DNA of 64,000 nt from Magicicada septendecula. Its lineage: Eukaryota; Arthropoda; Insecta; Hemiptera; Cicadidae. Numbering within the stretch: position 1 is the stretch's first letter; each line of letters starts with the position of its first letter. The translations under genes were made by a program, and so were the position numbers. Shown here in pieces: positions 30,670 through 42,476 of the stretch. The stretch is from assembly GCA_034769895.1 (NCBI GenBank), contig CM068367.1, positions 90,172,399-90,236,398 on the forward strand, read 5' to 3'. Below the pieces are notes generated by a model that saw only the letters and a program-made list of their open reading frames with translations, was not told where the DNA came from and searched no databases.

Positions 30670-31100
30670 CTTGTTTGTGTTTTTGCCTTGGGTGAAGTTA
30701 ACAACTGGACTTAGAAAATCATCAGCAGAACGCCCCCCCCCCCCCCGTATCCGACAGGGCTCCCTCTAGTTGAGGTGTGGATTTCCACCCGGAGATTACC
30801 TTTATTATTTTTCATCCTGCTTTTGTCTTTCAAACTCCTTCAATTTTTACGTGTGTTTGGTTGTTTATGCCTAAACGCCACAACCCCCATTTTGGAGGAC
30901 CTTTTTGTTCGGCCGCCCACTGTGGATCAGTCGCCGTTTGCAGCCGCTCACTCTTGAGTCAGACGCTGCTATTGTGCTAGTTTTGGTCCGCCCCAGGATT
31001 TCATTTCCCCGGTACCACCCATAACTGGGATGCATTCCCCTATCCGCCACCTGGGGAGGCGCCCGATGGAGGACTAGCAACCCCACACGGGTGTGTAATA
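29755..31100 (-). mobile_element. RTE-type non-LTR retrotransposon, 5' half
   Basis: Minus strand. A GC-rich 5' untranslated region at about 30670-31100 (with a C14 run near 30731) is followed by an endonuclease frame. Sequence stops being LINE-like near 29755, where the Penelope element ends, and no RT domain is found. A copy that keeps its 5' end but lacks its 3' half is the reverse of ordinary LINE truncation, so the 3' half was probably removed when or after the Penelope element arrived. Confidence 0.75.
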
Positions 31101-31215
31101 TATACTTACAACAACAAAATTCGAGTCATTACTAGGTTGACATTATTTAATATTCAGTTTGATATGAAGTGTAAATTGAATTTTTATTTTTTATTTATCA
31201 ATTATGCTTCAACTC

Positions 31216-31335
<120 letters not shown>

Positions 31336-31770
31336 ACTAGAGTTTTTTTGTTGAAAACATATCACTGGAAAACAAAATAAAAATAATATATATCGTGGGG
31401 TTACCCCAACACCACTTATTGGTAAAGTTACACAAGTCCACATTTACAGAATACTGAAATTAAAGGTGGATGATGATAAAATTGCAATTAAAGATTAAAT
31501 TGAATTGATATAGGCCTATCATAAAATTATTAAACTGATTTTCAGGGTTAATTTTTATTATTAATATTTGTCCTTAGTGATTACATAACTTTTGGAAAAC
31601 AAAAAGAAAAATAGAAATTAATAAAAAAAAATTAAATGTCTTTTCTGAAACATCATTAGACTTGGGTAGTTTTACTACTAACCCCTCGATATTTAAAAAC
31701 CAAATATATAGCAAGAACAAACTGTATATTAATAAAATATAGATTTTATTTGTTAATTTTTTGTTAACAG

Positions 31771-31875
31771 ATATTGGTTGGTTACGTAGAAGACTGTTTG
31801 CAAGGGGGCAACCTTATAGAAGAAATAGGACTTCACCCAAACACTGCCGGTGAACGTGGCCTTAAGCTGCTTGTG
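31771..31875 (+). CDS. Pds5: PDS5 homolog, exon 2 of window
   Basis: Acceptor TTAACAG, donor GTAAGT, 35 codons, phase 0 at both ends. It encodes ILVGYVEDCLQGG followed by GLHPNTAGERGLKLLV. It matches the part of PDS5 between the EAISALV and GLELLKVLSF blocks of vertebrates. It joins exon 1 across the transposon-filled 30-kb intron without a frame change. Confidence 0.88.
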
Positions 31876-32191
31876 GTAAGTTTTTTTTTTTAATATCGCA
31901 AATAACACCAGGCAGAAGACAACAGTTGTCTGATTGGTATATGAAAAAAGAGAGAAATTCAAACATTTAAACAAATTTTCTGTTATATAATGTGGAAAGA
32001 ATTTCGGTAGACCAAATTATTGAAAGTTACCTGGGCCCACTGTACTTCTTTTATTTACATAGAAATATGATTGTCTTGCATTATTTTGAATTATTTGAGT
32101 AATGTGTACATAAGACAGTGCACATTAAAACATCAACGAGTGCTAAGCAGTTAATTTTTTTTTTTATTTTTTGTTCTGTGTTTATTTTCAG

Positions 32192-32333
32192 ATGCTGTCG
32201 TACGTATTTCCACACCATTTCCTCCATGCAGACGTTATACAACATTTGCTCAATTTGCTTCAGATGGAAGATGAAATTGTTGCACCCATAGTCTTATCTG
32301 TACTTACATTTGTCGGAAAGTACAAACCCATAG
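32192..32333 (+). CDS. Pds5: PDS5 homolog, exon 3 of window
   Basis: Acceptor TTTTCAG, donor GTAGGC, ends in phase 1. It encodes MLSYVFPHHFLHADVIQHLL and a LLQMEDEIVAPIVLSVL block, matching vertebrate LSFTHPTSFHSAETYESLL and LRMEDDKVAEAA. These are alpha-helical HEAT-type repeats of the cohesin-binding scaffold. Confidence 0.9.
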
Positions 32334-32433
32334 GTAGGCCAGATTAATTAATTTAAGTGTGTTAGTAAATTTTAATTTAAAGTGTGAAGGTAGTAATTAT
32401 ATAATGTATTATCTGTTCTTTGACAAAAAATTA

Positions 32434-32607
32434 CAATGAAACCTTGATATAACGCTCTTCTGCGGACCGGCCAAACAGCACTTTATATCAAGGGTCGCTT
32501 TATATAAAGGTCCCAAGTTTAATTGTTTAATTTGCCGGGACCATGAAAAATGAGCATTAATCAAAGGTCGTGTTTTATCACAGGGGCATTACATCGAGGT
32601 CCCACTA
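32434..32607. mobile_element. Pogo/Tigger-like MITE
   Basis: 174 bp between TA dinucleotides, in the intron after exon 3. Left end CAATGAAACCTTGATATAAC and right end (reverse complement) TAGTGGGACCTCGATGTAAT are related inverted repeats of the TGAAACCTCGATATAACG type common in pogo-like elements. Non-coding. Confidence 0.6.
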
Positions 32608-33556
32608 TATTTTTAAAATAAGATTTTAGTTCCTTGTGATTTCTACATTATGATATGATATTTGGGAACATTGGGGTCAAAATTCACCTTAAACTTTGTG
32701 TGACGATGCCTTGAGGAGCAGGTTTATGAATCCTATCTCTACCGATTTGGTCTCTAAAATGAAGTCCTCAAGAAAACCCTTATAAATTGAAAAGGGGGGG
32801 GGTGAGAATCTGTTTCAGGAAATAGCTTCAAGTATGGTTTGGTATGTAATTTATGGTATTGTTATCATAGGTACCAATATTGTATTGGTATCTTAGGTAT
32901 CATTGGGGTAAGATAGTTTAAAAGGATATAGTAAATCTTAGTTTTATTTATTTTTAGACAAGTGTGTCATGTGGATGTGTAGAATAAGGAGACTAAATTC
33001 TTCTCATGCTTACAGAGTAGTCACACACATAATTCTCATGCTGGAAGATAACTTTACATATGTTCTGCATATGCGCTAATCATTATTCCAAATACAAAAA
33101 CATTTAGTGCTTAGATCACATGGTGTCAAGGAAAATTTTTCATTATTTGCAAAACTAACTTATATTCAAAACAAATATGCTCATTTCATATTTATTGTGA
33201 TGACAAAATAGCAGCCACCAGTGTAGCTGTAAATGTTTGGGCAAAGTAAATGTTTGCAGGTTAGAAAGTAGTTTGTTCACATCACATCGCTTCCACTTCT
33301 GCGTGAGAATTATTTGCGCGAACATACACTCTTTAAGAGTGCATATCAGTTGCATTCTTAATGAGAAAATCACTAACGTTACTGTACTCTGTATAATGCT
33401 ACTGTACTATTAATCGGAAACGAAATATTTTTTTATCTACTACATTCATATATATTTGTATGATTTAATACTCAAATTAAAATTTTCTGCCCTGTTGACA
33501 TGAACCTATTTGTTACCTGGTTTATGTTATTGTAATTAAACCCAATGCTGTTTCAG

Positions 33557-33705
33557 GTGAAATGTTCCCCAACGAAACAAACATGTTGATTCCAATGTGC
33601 AAAAGTTTCGCTGAGACTGGTACACCTAAACAAGCCAAACAGGCGATTCGCTGCCTCTACATAAATGTCAAACAGCACGATTCGTTGTTTTCAGAAATCC
33701 TAGAG
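33557..33705 (+). CDS. Pds5: PDS5 homolog, exon 4 of window
   Basis: Acceptor TTTCAG, donor GTACAT; takes one base from exon 3 (phase 1) and ends in phase 0. It encodes ETNMLIPMCKSFAETGTPKQ followed by AKQAIRCLYIN. The TPKQAKQAIRC block corresponds to TPHQAKQAVHCIHAIF of vertebrate PDS5. Confidence 0.9.
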
Positions 33706-36700
33706 GTACATAAGTTACTAAGCTTCTTAATTAGAATGTAAACTTCTACACTTTTCACAAATATATACTGACTTTACTTCTCAAACATTAGCTAAGAACT
33801 GTCCTTTGATTTAAATTAAAATATGTTATTTATTATGCTACTGAGAAAGAAGGATATTGTTGGGTATTGCATATACTTAACTGTTAAATTGTAAACATTA
33901 GGTAACTAAATTTTTTTTTAAATTTGTAAAATCTTTTATTTATAAATCTTTCTTGTTGTTGTTGTTGTTATGCAGTATCAGAAAACAAACTTATTGTGTC
34001 ATCATCATCCACAATTTCATCATAAATATTTCTGTCAACTGAATGAATAAGAGGTTGTCTCCTACATTTTGTACCATGAATTTAGAAGTTTACAGACTAA
34101 TGAAAATGGCTGTAATTCCTGTTCTGTTTACCTTGCCTGTTAGGACTGGTAGCAGAAGCGATGATATATCACTAGCTGTCACTAGTGATTCACCAAAATT
34201 ATTCATTGCCACCATTTCAGGAAACTGTCCTGCATAAACCTCTTAATGGATACACATTTGTGTACTTTTTTATTTTCTTGGGTTTAAGAAGCAATTTAAG
34301 AGTTTCACTACCATGTGAATGAGATAATTATTTTTATAAACATGAGTCTTCATACATAGTGAACTCTATAAATTATCAGTGGTAATGTAGCTATACAGGC
34401 AATAATATTTTCCATATAGTCTACAAAAAATATGAAATGCATAATTCTGTTTTTTCACTACAACATAACCAGTGAGCACACAAATGCTTTATGAACATAT
34501 ACATATGAATGGATAGAGTCTGTAACCACTTTGGAACCAGCTTTAAATTTCTGACAGAACTTGAGTAGCATGCAAATTGGATTCAGAAAACTGTCAGATA
34601 AGTTTGTAAACACATTTAAATAAAACAAAACAAAATAATAAATATGGAATCGGTTTTACACAATTAATAGATATCTACAGCTGTTCCAGATATTAGTTGA
34701 GACCATTAGAAAGCTTGCCCGTATTTTAAATTGGACAAAACACGCTACTAGCCACTTTGAAAACATCATTATCTCAAGGAACAGCGTCCTGTAGGCCTAC
34801 TTTTCTTTACATCTTCGCTATTATGAAATATTAAAAGCAAAGTGTATTGCTGGCTTAAAAAGTAACCAGGTAGGCAGTATGATGAAAAATTACTGTAGAT
34901 CATTTTATGAAAGTTATTTCTTTAAGTATGAAATTTTAAATTTACAAAAAAATGTTCTGTGACTTTAAGTTTTAATCATTTGATTATTTTTCGTTCTATA
35001 AGAGATGTCTACGTCTAGAGTTTAAGCAAAGCGATTTTAGAATGAACTTGATACTTTGTAACAATTTTTAAATTACTTTGATCAGGAGACAGGTTCCTGA
35101 GATAAAGAACACTTCGTATACAATGTATCGCAAACAACTCAGCTCGTATTGTTTATAACACTCATTAATTAAAATTAGTATTGAAAAACAGTTTCCATGT
35201 CAGTTTTAAAATGTAATATAATTTATTTAAAAAAAAATTAGAAATTCAGCTTAAAAGTTATTAATATTAGTTTTGAAAGATGAGCCATCAGTTTCTACAT
35301 AATACAGTGGAGTATTATGTTTCCTATACAGTTGTATACAAATGCATGCATACAAAAGCACATGGTAATTACAGTTAACAAATCTTTATGTTTCACATCA
35401 TAAAGCAATTCTTCACTGCTATGGTTTTGTCTTTCAATCTGTACCAATAGATTATTTACTCTTGATAAAAGCAGGTTTGCAGACAATAATTAAAAAGTTT
35501 AATTAAAACTATAACTATTTAATCAAAACCATCTATTATCAAGGACACTATGATAATGCCTTTTGCCATCACACACACATCCCCCCCCCCCCCATATGGA
35601 TAATATCACTGAATATTTACATAGTGTTACACAAATAGCCACTAATTTTATAAATATCCTTTACTATATTTTTCTTTATACCAAGCCAAGGCATACATCT
35701 TATTACTAGTAAATTTCCTCCCAATTATGTACGAAAATCTTACTTAAGCACACACATGCACGTGTACTTAGTGACTGCTGTAATAGTAATATGGATTTGT
35801 TATAAGTTACTATATTCTGAACATATAAATTGCATATAAGCTTGCTTTTTTTTTAATTTAGTTTTAAAATATTTTGTTAACGCATAACTGTCAGTAGTTT
35901 TATGCGTGATTGGCCAAACACATTACAATGTCGAGTTTCTCTAGCAAACAGTGTTTGAAATAAATGTTGAAAGCTGCACTCATCTATTTTTCTATCAACT
36001 TTGATTTCTTTAGGATTATTAAAGCAGGGGCAGTTATTTTTTGTGACCTGCAAGTAAATGTGTAGATTCAGGCTGCCTCAAGTATATTACTAGTACAATG
36101 TTGATGTTTTGGGAATTTATTTTACAGGTGTACTGTTTACAGTTATAGTGTTATTGGATTAGAAAGCACTGTTGTTGGTATTAAAATAATTCATCCCATT
36201 AGGTAAACAGAAGTAAATGATTAAAATGCAGTAAAATTTTCCTGTGAGTAGTAGGCCACATAAAAAAAGGGGTGCCAATTAGAAGTGGTCACAGACAAAG
36301 AGTAATTTGTAATGCAGCTTGATAATAATACTACTTAAGGTAACTAGCGCGAGTAAGACACCAGAGTTGTGAATTACTTTCATCTCGTTATTATGTGCAA
36401 ACAAAAGTCTGTATCAAGAAGTTTTTGAAATAAAACATAATCTTTATCTCTTATCTACAACAGTCGCACTGTGAGTTTCTGTTGGGTCAAAAAATTAAAA
36501 AATCGTGCTTGCTACTTTTTCTTAAATCATACAAATAATTTTCTTTTCAGACTTGCAAAAAATATCAGAAAATTAAAAAATTGAAACTCAGAAAATGTTT
36601 TATTCCCTTGATAAGTATGTCATTCGATTCCTTAGAACGTTCTCTTTGAGTCTGTGCATGATACATGTATCTTACCTTTCTGGTATTGCGGTAAACTAGA

Positions 36701-37334
36701 GGCAAATGAAAAAACACGTTTTCATAATGGACCTCTAATGCGATGTTTTTAGAATAGTTACGGTGTCAGCCTTCTCCCATTTACACGATGGTCTCAACTA
36801 ACCAGTTGAACAGCTAGTACCAGTGAACTTTGATAATTACTTGTCTAATAAGTAACAAGCCTGGAATCTTTTGGACTAGTTCCACATATTTCATACTGAC
36901 ATTGAATTAGCTTAGGTGTTCAGTATGGACACAACTTGAAACTCAAATGATGTTACAAATTAATTGAAAATCTGATGTATGGTTGAAATCTGCTTAAAAC
37001 ACTTTTATAAATATAGACGAGTAAGAAACAAAAATTGTGGAAGAAGAAACTGTAAACATTGTAGTGCTTATTCAAAGAATAGTAATAATACAATCATTTT
37101 AAAATTTTATGTTACATCTAAAGATGGTTCTAAAGTAGTTATGTTTTGTGTTCATTTATATATGCTGCAGCTTATTGTGTGAAGATTGAAGTAAAACTTG
37201 AGCATAATAAATTAACAGTTAGATTTTGAGTTATATAAACTTAAGTAGATACTGCAATCCCTTATTGTAAGACATTTACACTATTCTGAACATCAGAGTT
37301 TACATTATTAATGAGGTTGTGATTTTAATTACAG
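33706..37334. other. Intron, no recognised features
   Basis: AT-rich 3.6-kb intron of the PDS5 gene. A C13 run lies near 35581. Short open frames (for example 34043-34237, 36979-37182) match nothing I recognise and lack neighbours or splice context. No intact element was seen. Confidence 0.6.
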
Positions 37335-37460
37335 AAAATCAAAGAGAATTTGGTTCCAACATCAAAACATTATAGGACAGCAATTATTGCACTAGGTCAT
37401 ATTGCATACAACTTACCTGATAAGTATCCAGTTAATATTAAGAATATCGTCTCAAGGAAG
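37335..37460 (+). CDS. Pds5: PDS5 homolog, exon 5 of window
   Basis: Acceptor ATTACAG, donor GTAAGA, 42 codons, phase 0. It encodes NLVPTSKHYRTAIIALGHIA and YNLPDKYPVNIKNIVSRK, corresponding to the LGHIALLAPDQFAAPLKSLV region of vertebrate PDS5. Confidence 0.88.
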
Positions 37461-37822
37461 GTAAGATTGTTTGTTAATTATTTTGTATTTTGTAATTACT
37501 TTACTATAGTTATTTTAATTACAAGCTGTGTAAAATACCCAGTAAATTGCAGATAAGTTTGCTGTTCCAAATAGGTGCATACTTAATGAATTTGGATGAT
37601 GAACGTTTAGGATAATCCTTTCTGCAGATGTATTTTAAATAAATAATACTTTAAAATCAGCCAGAATTATTATTAGTTATTAAGTGTAAAACTGTATCAG
37701 CCATTTACAGTAACACCAAAGGTAAAAAATGGCAAGTGAAAATCCTATGCTAATAGAGAATCCAATATTATGCTGTGTTTACAGTAAGTAAATTATTAAT
37801 TTTACTAAACAACAATCAAGTA

Positions 37823-39064
37823 TACAAGGTCTGTTGTGGAACTTCGTAAACAACATGTGGAAATGCCACAAAGTGTTGCTGCCTAGTGGGGCATCCTTCT
37901 GAAAAACCTCTTGTTGGTTACGTCATCCCTCTATGACTGCTCATTGAAAGATTGCTGTTTGGTAATGTGTATATAGAATTTTTTGTGATGTTCTGTAATG
38001 GTACATGGCCCTTGGGCACAGTAAATTTGAAATCCACATCAATAAAAGCCAACGAAATATAGTATGAAGGCATAAGCTCCAGGGTATGAGCATGTGTGTA
38101 TGAAAGAAAGAAAATGTGGATGGTGACCCAGAGTGTTCTCCTTCTTTTACCGTCACAGTTTGAGATACTGATTTTAATGCCAGCAAATTAACATTAAGTT
38201 TGCTGCAAACTTGAATTAATTAATTTGGCAGACTCTCGAAATTATGAAATAAGTTTATAGTAATCAGCACATAAGCCATAATGTTGTTATGTGCTGATTA
38301 ATTTAAAGACAGTCGACAGCCAACAGGTGACGCCCCACTACCGAGATGGCACTCAGGGTTGTCTGATGGGTGCTCATCTTTTACGGGTTGGTAATATTGA
38401 CCATCAGTTGACAGATTAAAAAGCAGTAAAAGAGTTGGGCATTCTCATAAAAATATTAGAAACGCACTGGGTATCTGCAAAGTTATTCTACAATTTCCAA
38501 CAACTGCATTGCCATCTGTCAAGAACGGTTGGGTCTGAATTTTAAAATTTTGTGTAAAGAATTATAACAGACAAAATGTGGGTGTATGAATAAATTGCGA
38601 TGGAACAAAAAAGTATGCGGTGGAAAAAAGTCTCTAAGGCCAGAAAAATCCAAACCAAATCAATTCCAGCATGAAAGTTGTGTTGTTTTTTTCATACTGT
38701 GTATCATAAATTCACGCACAAACTGTGAATCATTGGTACTATCTGGAAGTTTGAAATGTTTGAGAGAAAATGTCGAGAGAGAGAAACCCTGTTTATTGGA
38801 AAAACTCGTGGTTCCTCCAACACAATATGTCAGTTCAAGCACCACATGACATTCTCGCCAAAACTAAAACAGATATGCTTCCTCAGTTTCCCTACTCACA
38901 AAACCTACTCCCTTCTGATTGGAAGTATGATGATTTCAGACAGTTAAAGAGATTAAGGAAACTTCTCAGCCAGGCACGAAGGATGGTGCAAGCACTGGAC
39001 CTATGCATAAGTGTGTCCGAAAAAATTCATTAAAAAAGTTCCACAACTTCGCAGACAAGCCTCT
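37823..39064 (+). mobile_element. Decayed mariner transposon
   Basis: TA dinucleotides flank about 1.24 kb with related ends: TACAAGGTCTGTTGTGGAAC at the left, and at the right a reverse complement sharing GTTGTGGAACTT and GTCTG. Between them all three forward frames hold pieces of mariner transposase: QLTD.KAVKELGI and HWVSAK (helix-turn-helix end), then MWVYE with KKVSKARK, then NSWFLQHN and the last catalytic block MLPQFPYSQNLLPSDW, resembling PYSPDLAPCD. Many stops and frameshifts show it is old. Confidence 0.8.
38300..39035 (+). pseudogene. Mariner transposase remnant
   Basis: Motif order follows the mariner D,D34D transposase. GDETWVYE has become DKMWVYE, the second acidic block HHDNAPAH has become HNNMSVQAPHD, and YSPDLAP.D has become YSQNLLPSD. 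At least three frameshifts and several stops were seen. Located in the PDS5 intron between exons 5 and 6 in the same orientation as the gene. Confidence 0.75.
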
Positions 39065-39962
39065 TACCTTCTCATTAATATCATTATGAAACTGTGTTAC
39101 TGTAAAATGTGGTTATTTAACTTTAGTTAGTGGATTGTAGATCTAAAGCCACATTTGTAATTTTAATTTCATTCTGTCTTTTTTTTCGCTCTCTTTCACT
39201 AAATGGGTGTACTCTTATTATGACGTCCTGTCTTTCTCTTAATTTTATTTTCCAGATTACATATTTCACATTCCTTGTTTGTCTTGTTTTCTTTTTCCAG
39301 TTTGTATAATGCTTTTAATCCAGTCTTATGATAGGATAATGCTTGAACTTGCTTCGTTAGTGGATACCAACAAGCGGTGTTCTGTGCTAAAAAGTAATTG
39401 ACTCATTCACTGATCCTATGATCCATAGGTTACCGGTAACAAAAATTCTTGCGGTACCAATCAGTTATTCAGTTCCTCTAATCCATCAGCTTTTTGAAAC
39501 ATTTCACTTGTAGTTTATTACGTATAACTCTGTTATTTGAAGGACCATCTTATATGTAGGTAATAACATGCTTAATTATCGTATTGTACTTTCTCTGTTG
39601 CTGTCATAATATTAACCAAATTTTCTTCCTCCTCCTCCCCTTTTTCCTCAATCATAAGGCTCAAACCCTATTACATCATCCATTGACTCCAGCCCAGATT
39701 TTCCTTTGTAGACGACTGAAGGTGCTTACTCTAAATGGGGTACCAATCTGATTGCAGGTAAGTCTGTGGTGGGGGTGCCACCTCCTAGGCTCTTACGCTG
39801 CTCTCTCTGCCATTGGCAATTACCAAATGTACTCTTAAACACAAAATAGCATCTTAAATGAATGACATATTCTGTTTTCTCTGTTACTTTATTATTGGCC
39901 TATAACCCATTACTTGAGCACTATGTATTGGAATTGAGATCATGTTTAAATTGTTTGTATAG
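39065..39962. other. Intron, no recognised features
   Basis: Remaining part of the PDS5 intron after the mariner remnant. AT-rich with a short GC-richer patch at about 39670-39830 that I cannot assign. Confidence 0.6.
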
Positions 39963-40064
39963 ATTGTAAAAGAACTTCTAGTGAAAGAAAGTGATGGAAG
40001 TGGTCAGCACATTGAAGGAGACTGGTGTTCAGAAGATGATCTACCTGAAGAAACAAAGTGCAAG
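39963..40064 (+). CDS. Pds5: PDS5 homolog, exon 6 of window
   Basis: Acceptor TTTGTATAG, donor GTAACT, 34 codons, phase 0. It encodes IVKELLVKESDGSGQHIEGD followed by WCSEDDLPEETKCK. This aligns with vertebrate IVKDLLMNDR...KLWVPDEEVSPETLVK, one of the most recognisable PDS5 segments. Confidence 0.92.
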
Positions 40065-40546
40065 GTAACTGTGTGAAAATTAATATTTTTTATTCTGGAA
40101 GTGTCATCATCATTGTTTTCAATGCCCAGTTTACTTAAATATTATGAAGTATTCTTTTTATTTCCAGACAAAATTAATTGTGTAATCATCCTACAGACTG
40201 TTTCTATGCTATAACCTTGTATGTCTACTTCTTGAAGCAAGTAAAAAAAATATTTTTTTTAATCCAGAAAAATAAAATATTACTATGTAGGCCTACATGT
40301 TGACCAACATTATATAAAAAATGTGTAAAATATTTTAAATTTAATTGATTCATGTACAATTGTACATTTAAATATGCAGAATTGTACAATTTCTTTCTTT
40401 TGGAAACAAGAATTAATATGTTATATACTAATTTAAGTTCTTATAAATTTGATGCTATGGAGATTCTTTTGTTTTAGGTTTGGTTCCAAATAAATTTTAC
40501 TTGAGCTCTTCAAACTCTAATGTAATTTTTTCATTTAATGTTTCAG

Positions 40547-40680
40547 ATAGGTGGTTTGAAAACAATGGCAAGGTGGTTGTTAGGTTTGAAAGCTGATAAA
40601 GTGTCAGCACAGAAGACTTTTAGAATGCTGAATGCATTTATTACTCATAAAGGTGATCTCCTGCAGTCTGGAAAACTCAG
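40547..40680 (+). CDS. Pds5: PDS5 homolog, exon 7 of window
   Basis: Acceptor TTTCAG, donor GTATTT, ends in phase 2. It encodes IGGLKTMARWLLGLKADK, then FRMLNAFITHKGDLLQSGKL. It corresponds to IQAIKMMVRWLLGMKNN and LRLLTTILHSDGDLTEQGK. The next expected segment (SRLRLAAGSAI...) is not found before 64000, so the following intron exceeds 23 kb and contains the nested transposons described below. Confidence 0.92.
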
Positions 40681-41276
40681 GTATTTATTTGAATTTTGTA
40701 TGCCATTCACAAGCTGTGTTAGCTTGAAGTTTGTACATTTTTGCTGCAATACAACTATCTTTATGTGAAATCAGTTACAGAAATTAAATTAGGCCTGAAA
40801 ATTTGCCCAAAAGACCATAATGTTATGTATTATTTATACATATATTTTAAAAGAACAACAAATAACATTTGTAAAAGTTTATAAATCTAAAAGGTTTTTT
40901 TGATTATATATTTTTTATCTAGTAGGTAGAATAATTATAAATTTCTGCAAGAAATACTGACCTTAAAAACTGTAGGAAAAAACAGATTCACTAAATTAAT
41001 GTGTTGTGGTCCAATGACTGAAGTGTGCATCACACCCTTTTGATTGTGTTTACCTGGTTTGAGATGTCTACATATGATCTTTGTTCACGTCATTCTTGGG
41101 ATTGTGCACTGGTCTGTTGATGCTTATTCAGTCATATATATAATTAAGACAATAATGGCCATTTTCCAGTTAAAATAGAGCCGTAGATGATTTTCTTGGT
41201 ATATGCCAAATATTTTTAGTATGCTGGACTGTTTTCGTATTTTTCCTGGTAGAGCCTGCCTGTACTAGTGTTTTAG
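40681..41276. other. Intron, no recognised features
   Basis: AT-rich start of the large intron after exon 7; no open frame or repeat recognised. Confidence 0.6.
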
Positions 41277-41410
41277 ATAGGGATGAGCATCGCCAGAAAC
41301 CTTCGATGTTTAACATCGTGAAGAGTACATCGATGTTAAAAGAACGTCGGTATGAAAACATCGATGTTTTAAGACTTCAAACATCGATGTTTTTATGCCA
41401 ATGTTGCAAT
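41277..41410. repeat. Cluster of ACATCGATGTT palindromes beside a hAT-type terminus
   Basis: TAGGGATGAGCATCG, which resembles hAT inverted-repeat ends, is followed by four near-copies of the palindrome AACATCGATGTT within about 110 bp (around 41307, 41328, 41358, 41382). No partner terminus was found, so this is probably the end of a truncated DNA transposon. Confidence 0.45.
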
Positions 41411-42059
41411 TCAAATAAAAATCTATGCTTTTTACATGCTTGTAATAGTACAAATAATTGGGGATGAATAATAAATAAAAATAATTAAAGAGAAGAATAA
41501 TATACCCCGATACTTTACGTACCTTATCAGAAGATTCTGAAAAACCAAAAGCCCTTGGGTGACCACCACATTTTGACAGGCGGAATGTGGAAACCTCAAC
41601 ACTGTACCCGAGAAAACAATTTAAATACATCTACATACCTGCCAACTTTTACGGTTTTTCCGTAAAATTTACGGAATAGCGTGTGTTTTACGGCTTTACG
41701 GATGAACTACGATATTTTACGATTTTACGTACAAAGACCTTATTTTCAAAATTCGCGCCAGAACGAGCTTCCGCATGCTACCAGTACATGTTGTGTGACC
41801 ATCGGTATAATATATTATCTCGATGTGTGTGACCCATGAGTATTCGATACATCGCATTTTCCGGTCGTTACAGTTTTCGACCATGAATACATTCCTATAT
41901 GAATACAATGCTTTCCGGCTGAAATGCAGTCGTTCTATATCGATATATTTGAGTTCGACTAGTTGGTTCGCAAGCCGCTCCGATTGAAGCGTGGTTAAAG
42001 TATTCTTTGTTTCGCTGACTTGGCGTGGTTGGATGCAAGTTACGTAGCTGAGATTGTAT

Positions 42060-42455
42060 ATTATAGTTACGGAATAACGTGTGAATTGCGCTCGTTGCAT
42101 TTTCTTCGTGTTTTACGCAACGTGTTGGGAAGTCAAGGTTGTGCTGGAATTGTTTTTAAAGAAATCGTGAATTGTGCTCGTCGCTTGTTTATCTTCCTTT
42201 TATTTTCACCATGTGTTTGGAAGCTGAGAATATGTTGTGTTGTAATTGGGGAAAGACCTTGTGAATCGTGCTCATCATTTATTTTGCGTCGTATTTTTCT
42301 CAACGCATTGGGAAGTCGAGGTTATGCTGCAAGTTTGAAAAAAACGTGAATTGTGCTTGTCGCTATTTTTGCTTCATTTTTGTCTTCACTTATTTCGATA
42401 CAAAGGTTATGTTTTGAGTTGTGGGATAACGTGAATTGTGTTTGTCGCTTTATGA
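42060..42455. repeat. Degenerate subterminal repeats of the hAT element (left side)
   Basis: The phrase GTGAATTGTGCTCGTCGC and variants recur about four times (near 42080, 42167, 42260, 42348 and again near 42430) at roughly 90-bp spacing upstream of the transposase start. Two internal copies also share CGCATTGGGAAGTC-like sequence. Subterminal arrays of this kind bind transposase in several hAT families. Functional role here is inference. Confidence 0.6.
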
Positions 42456-42476
42456 CTGTGTTGTTTATCAGAACTC

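Noticed and set aside
36979..37182. 67-aa frame with CGRRNCKHC
   Set aside because: Short, within a PDS5 intron, with no recognised relatives or splice context.
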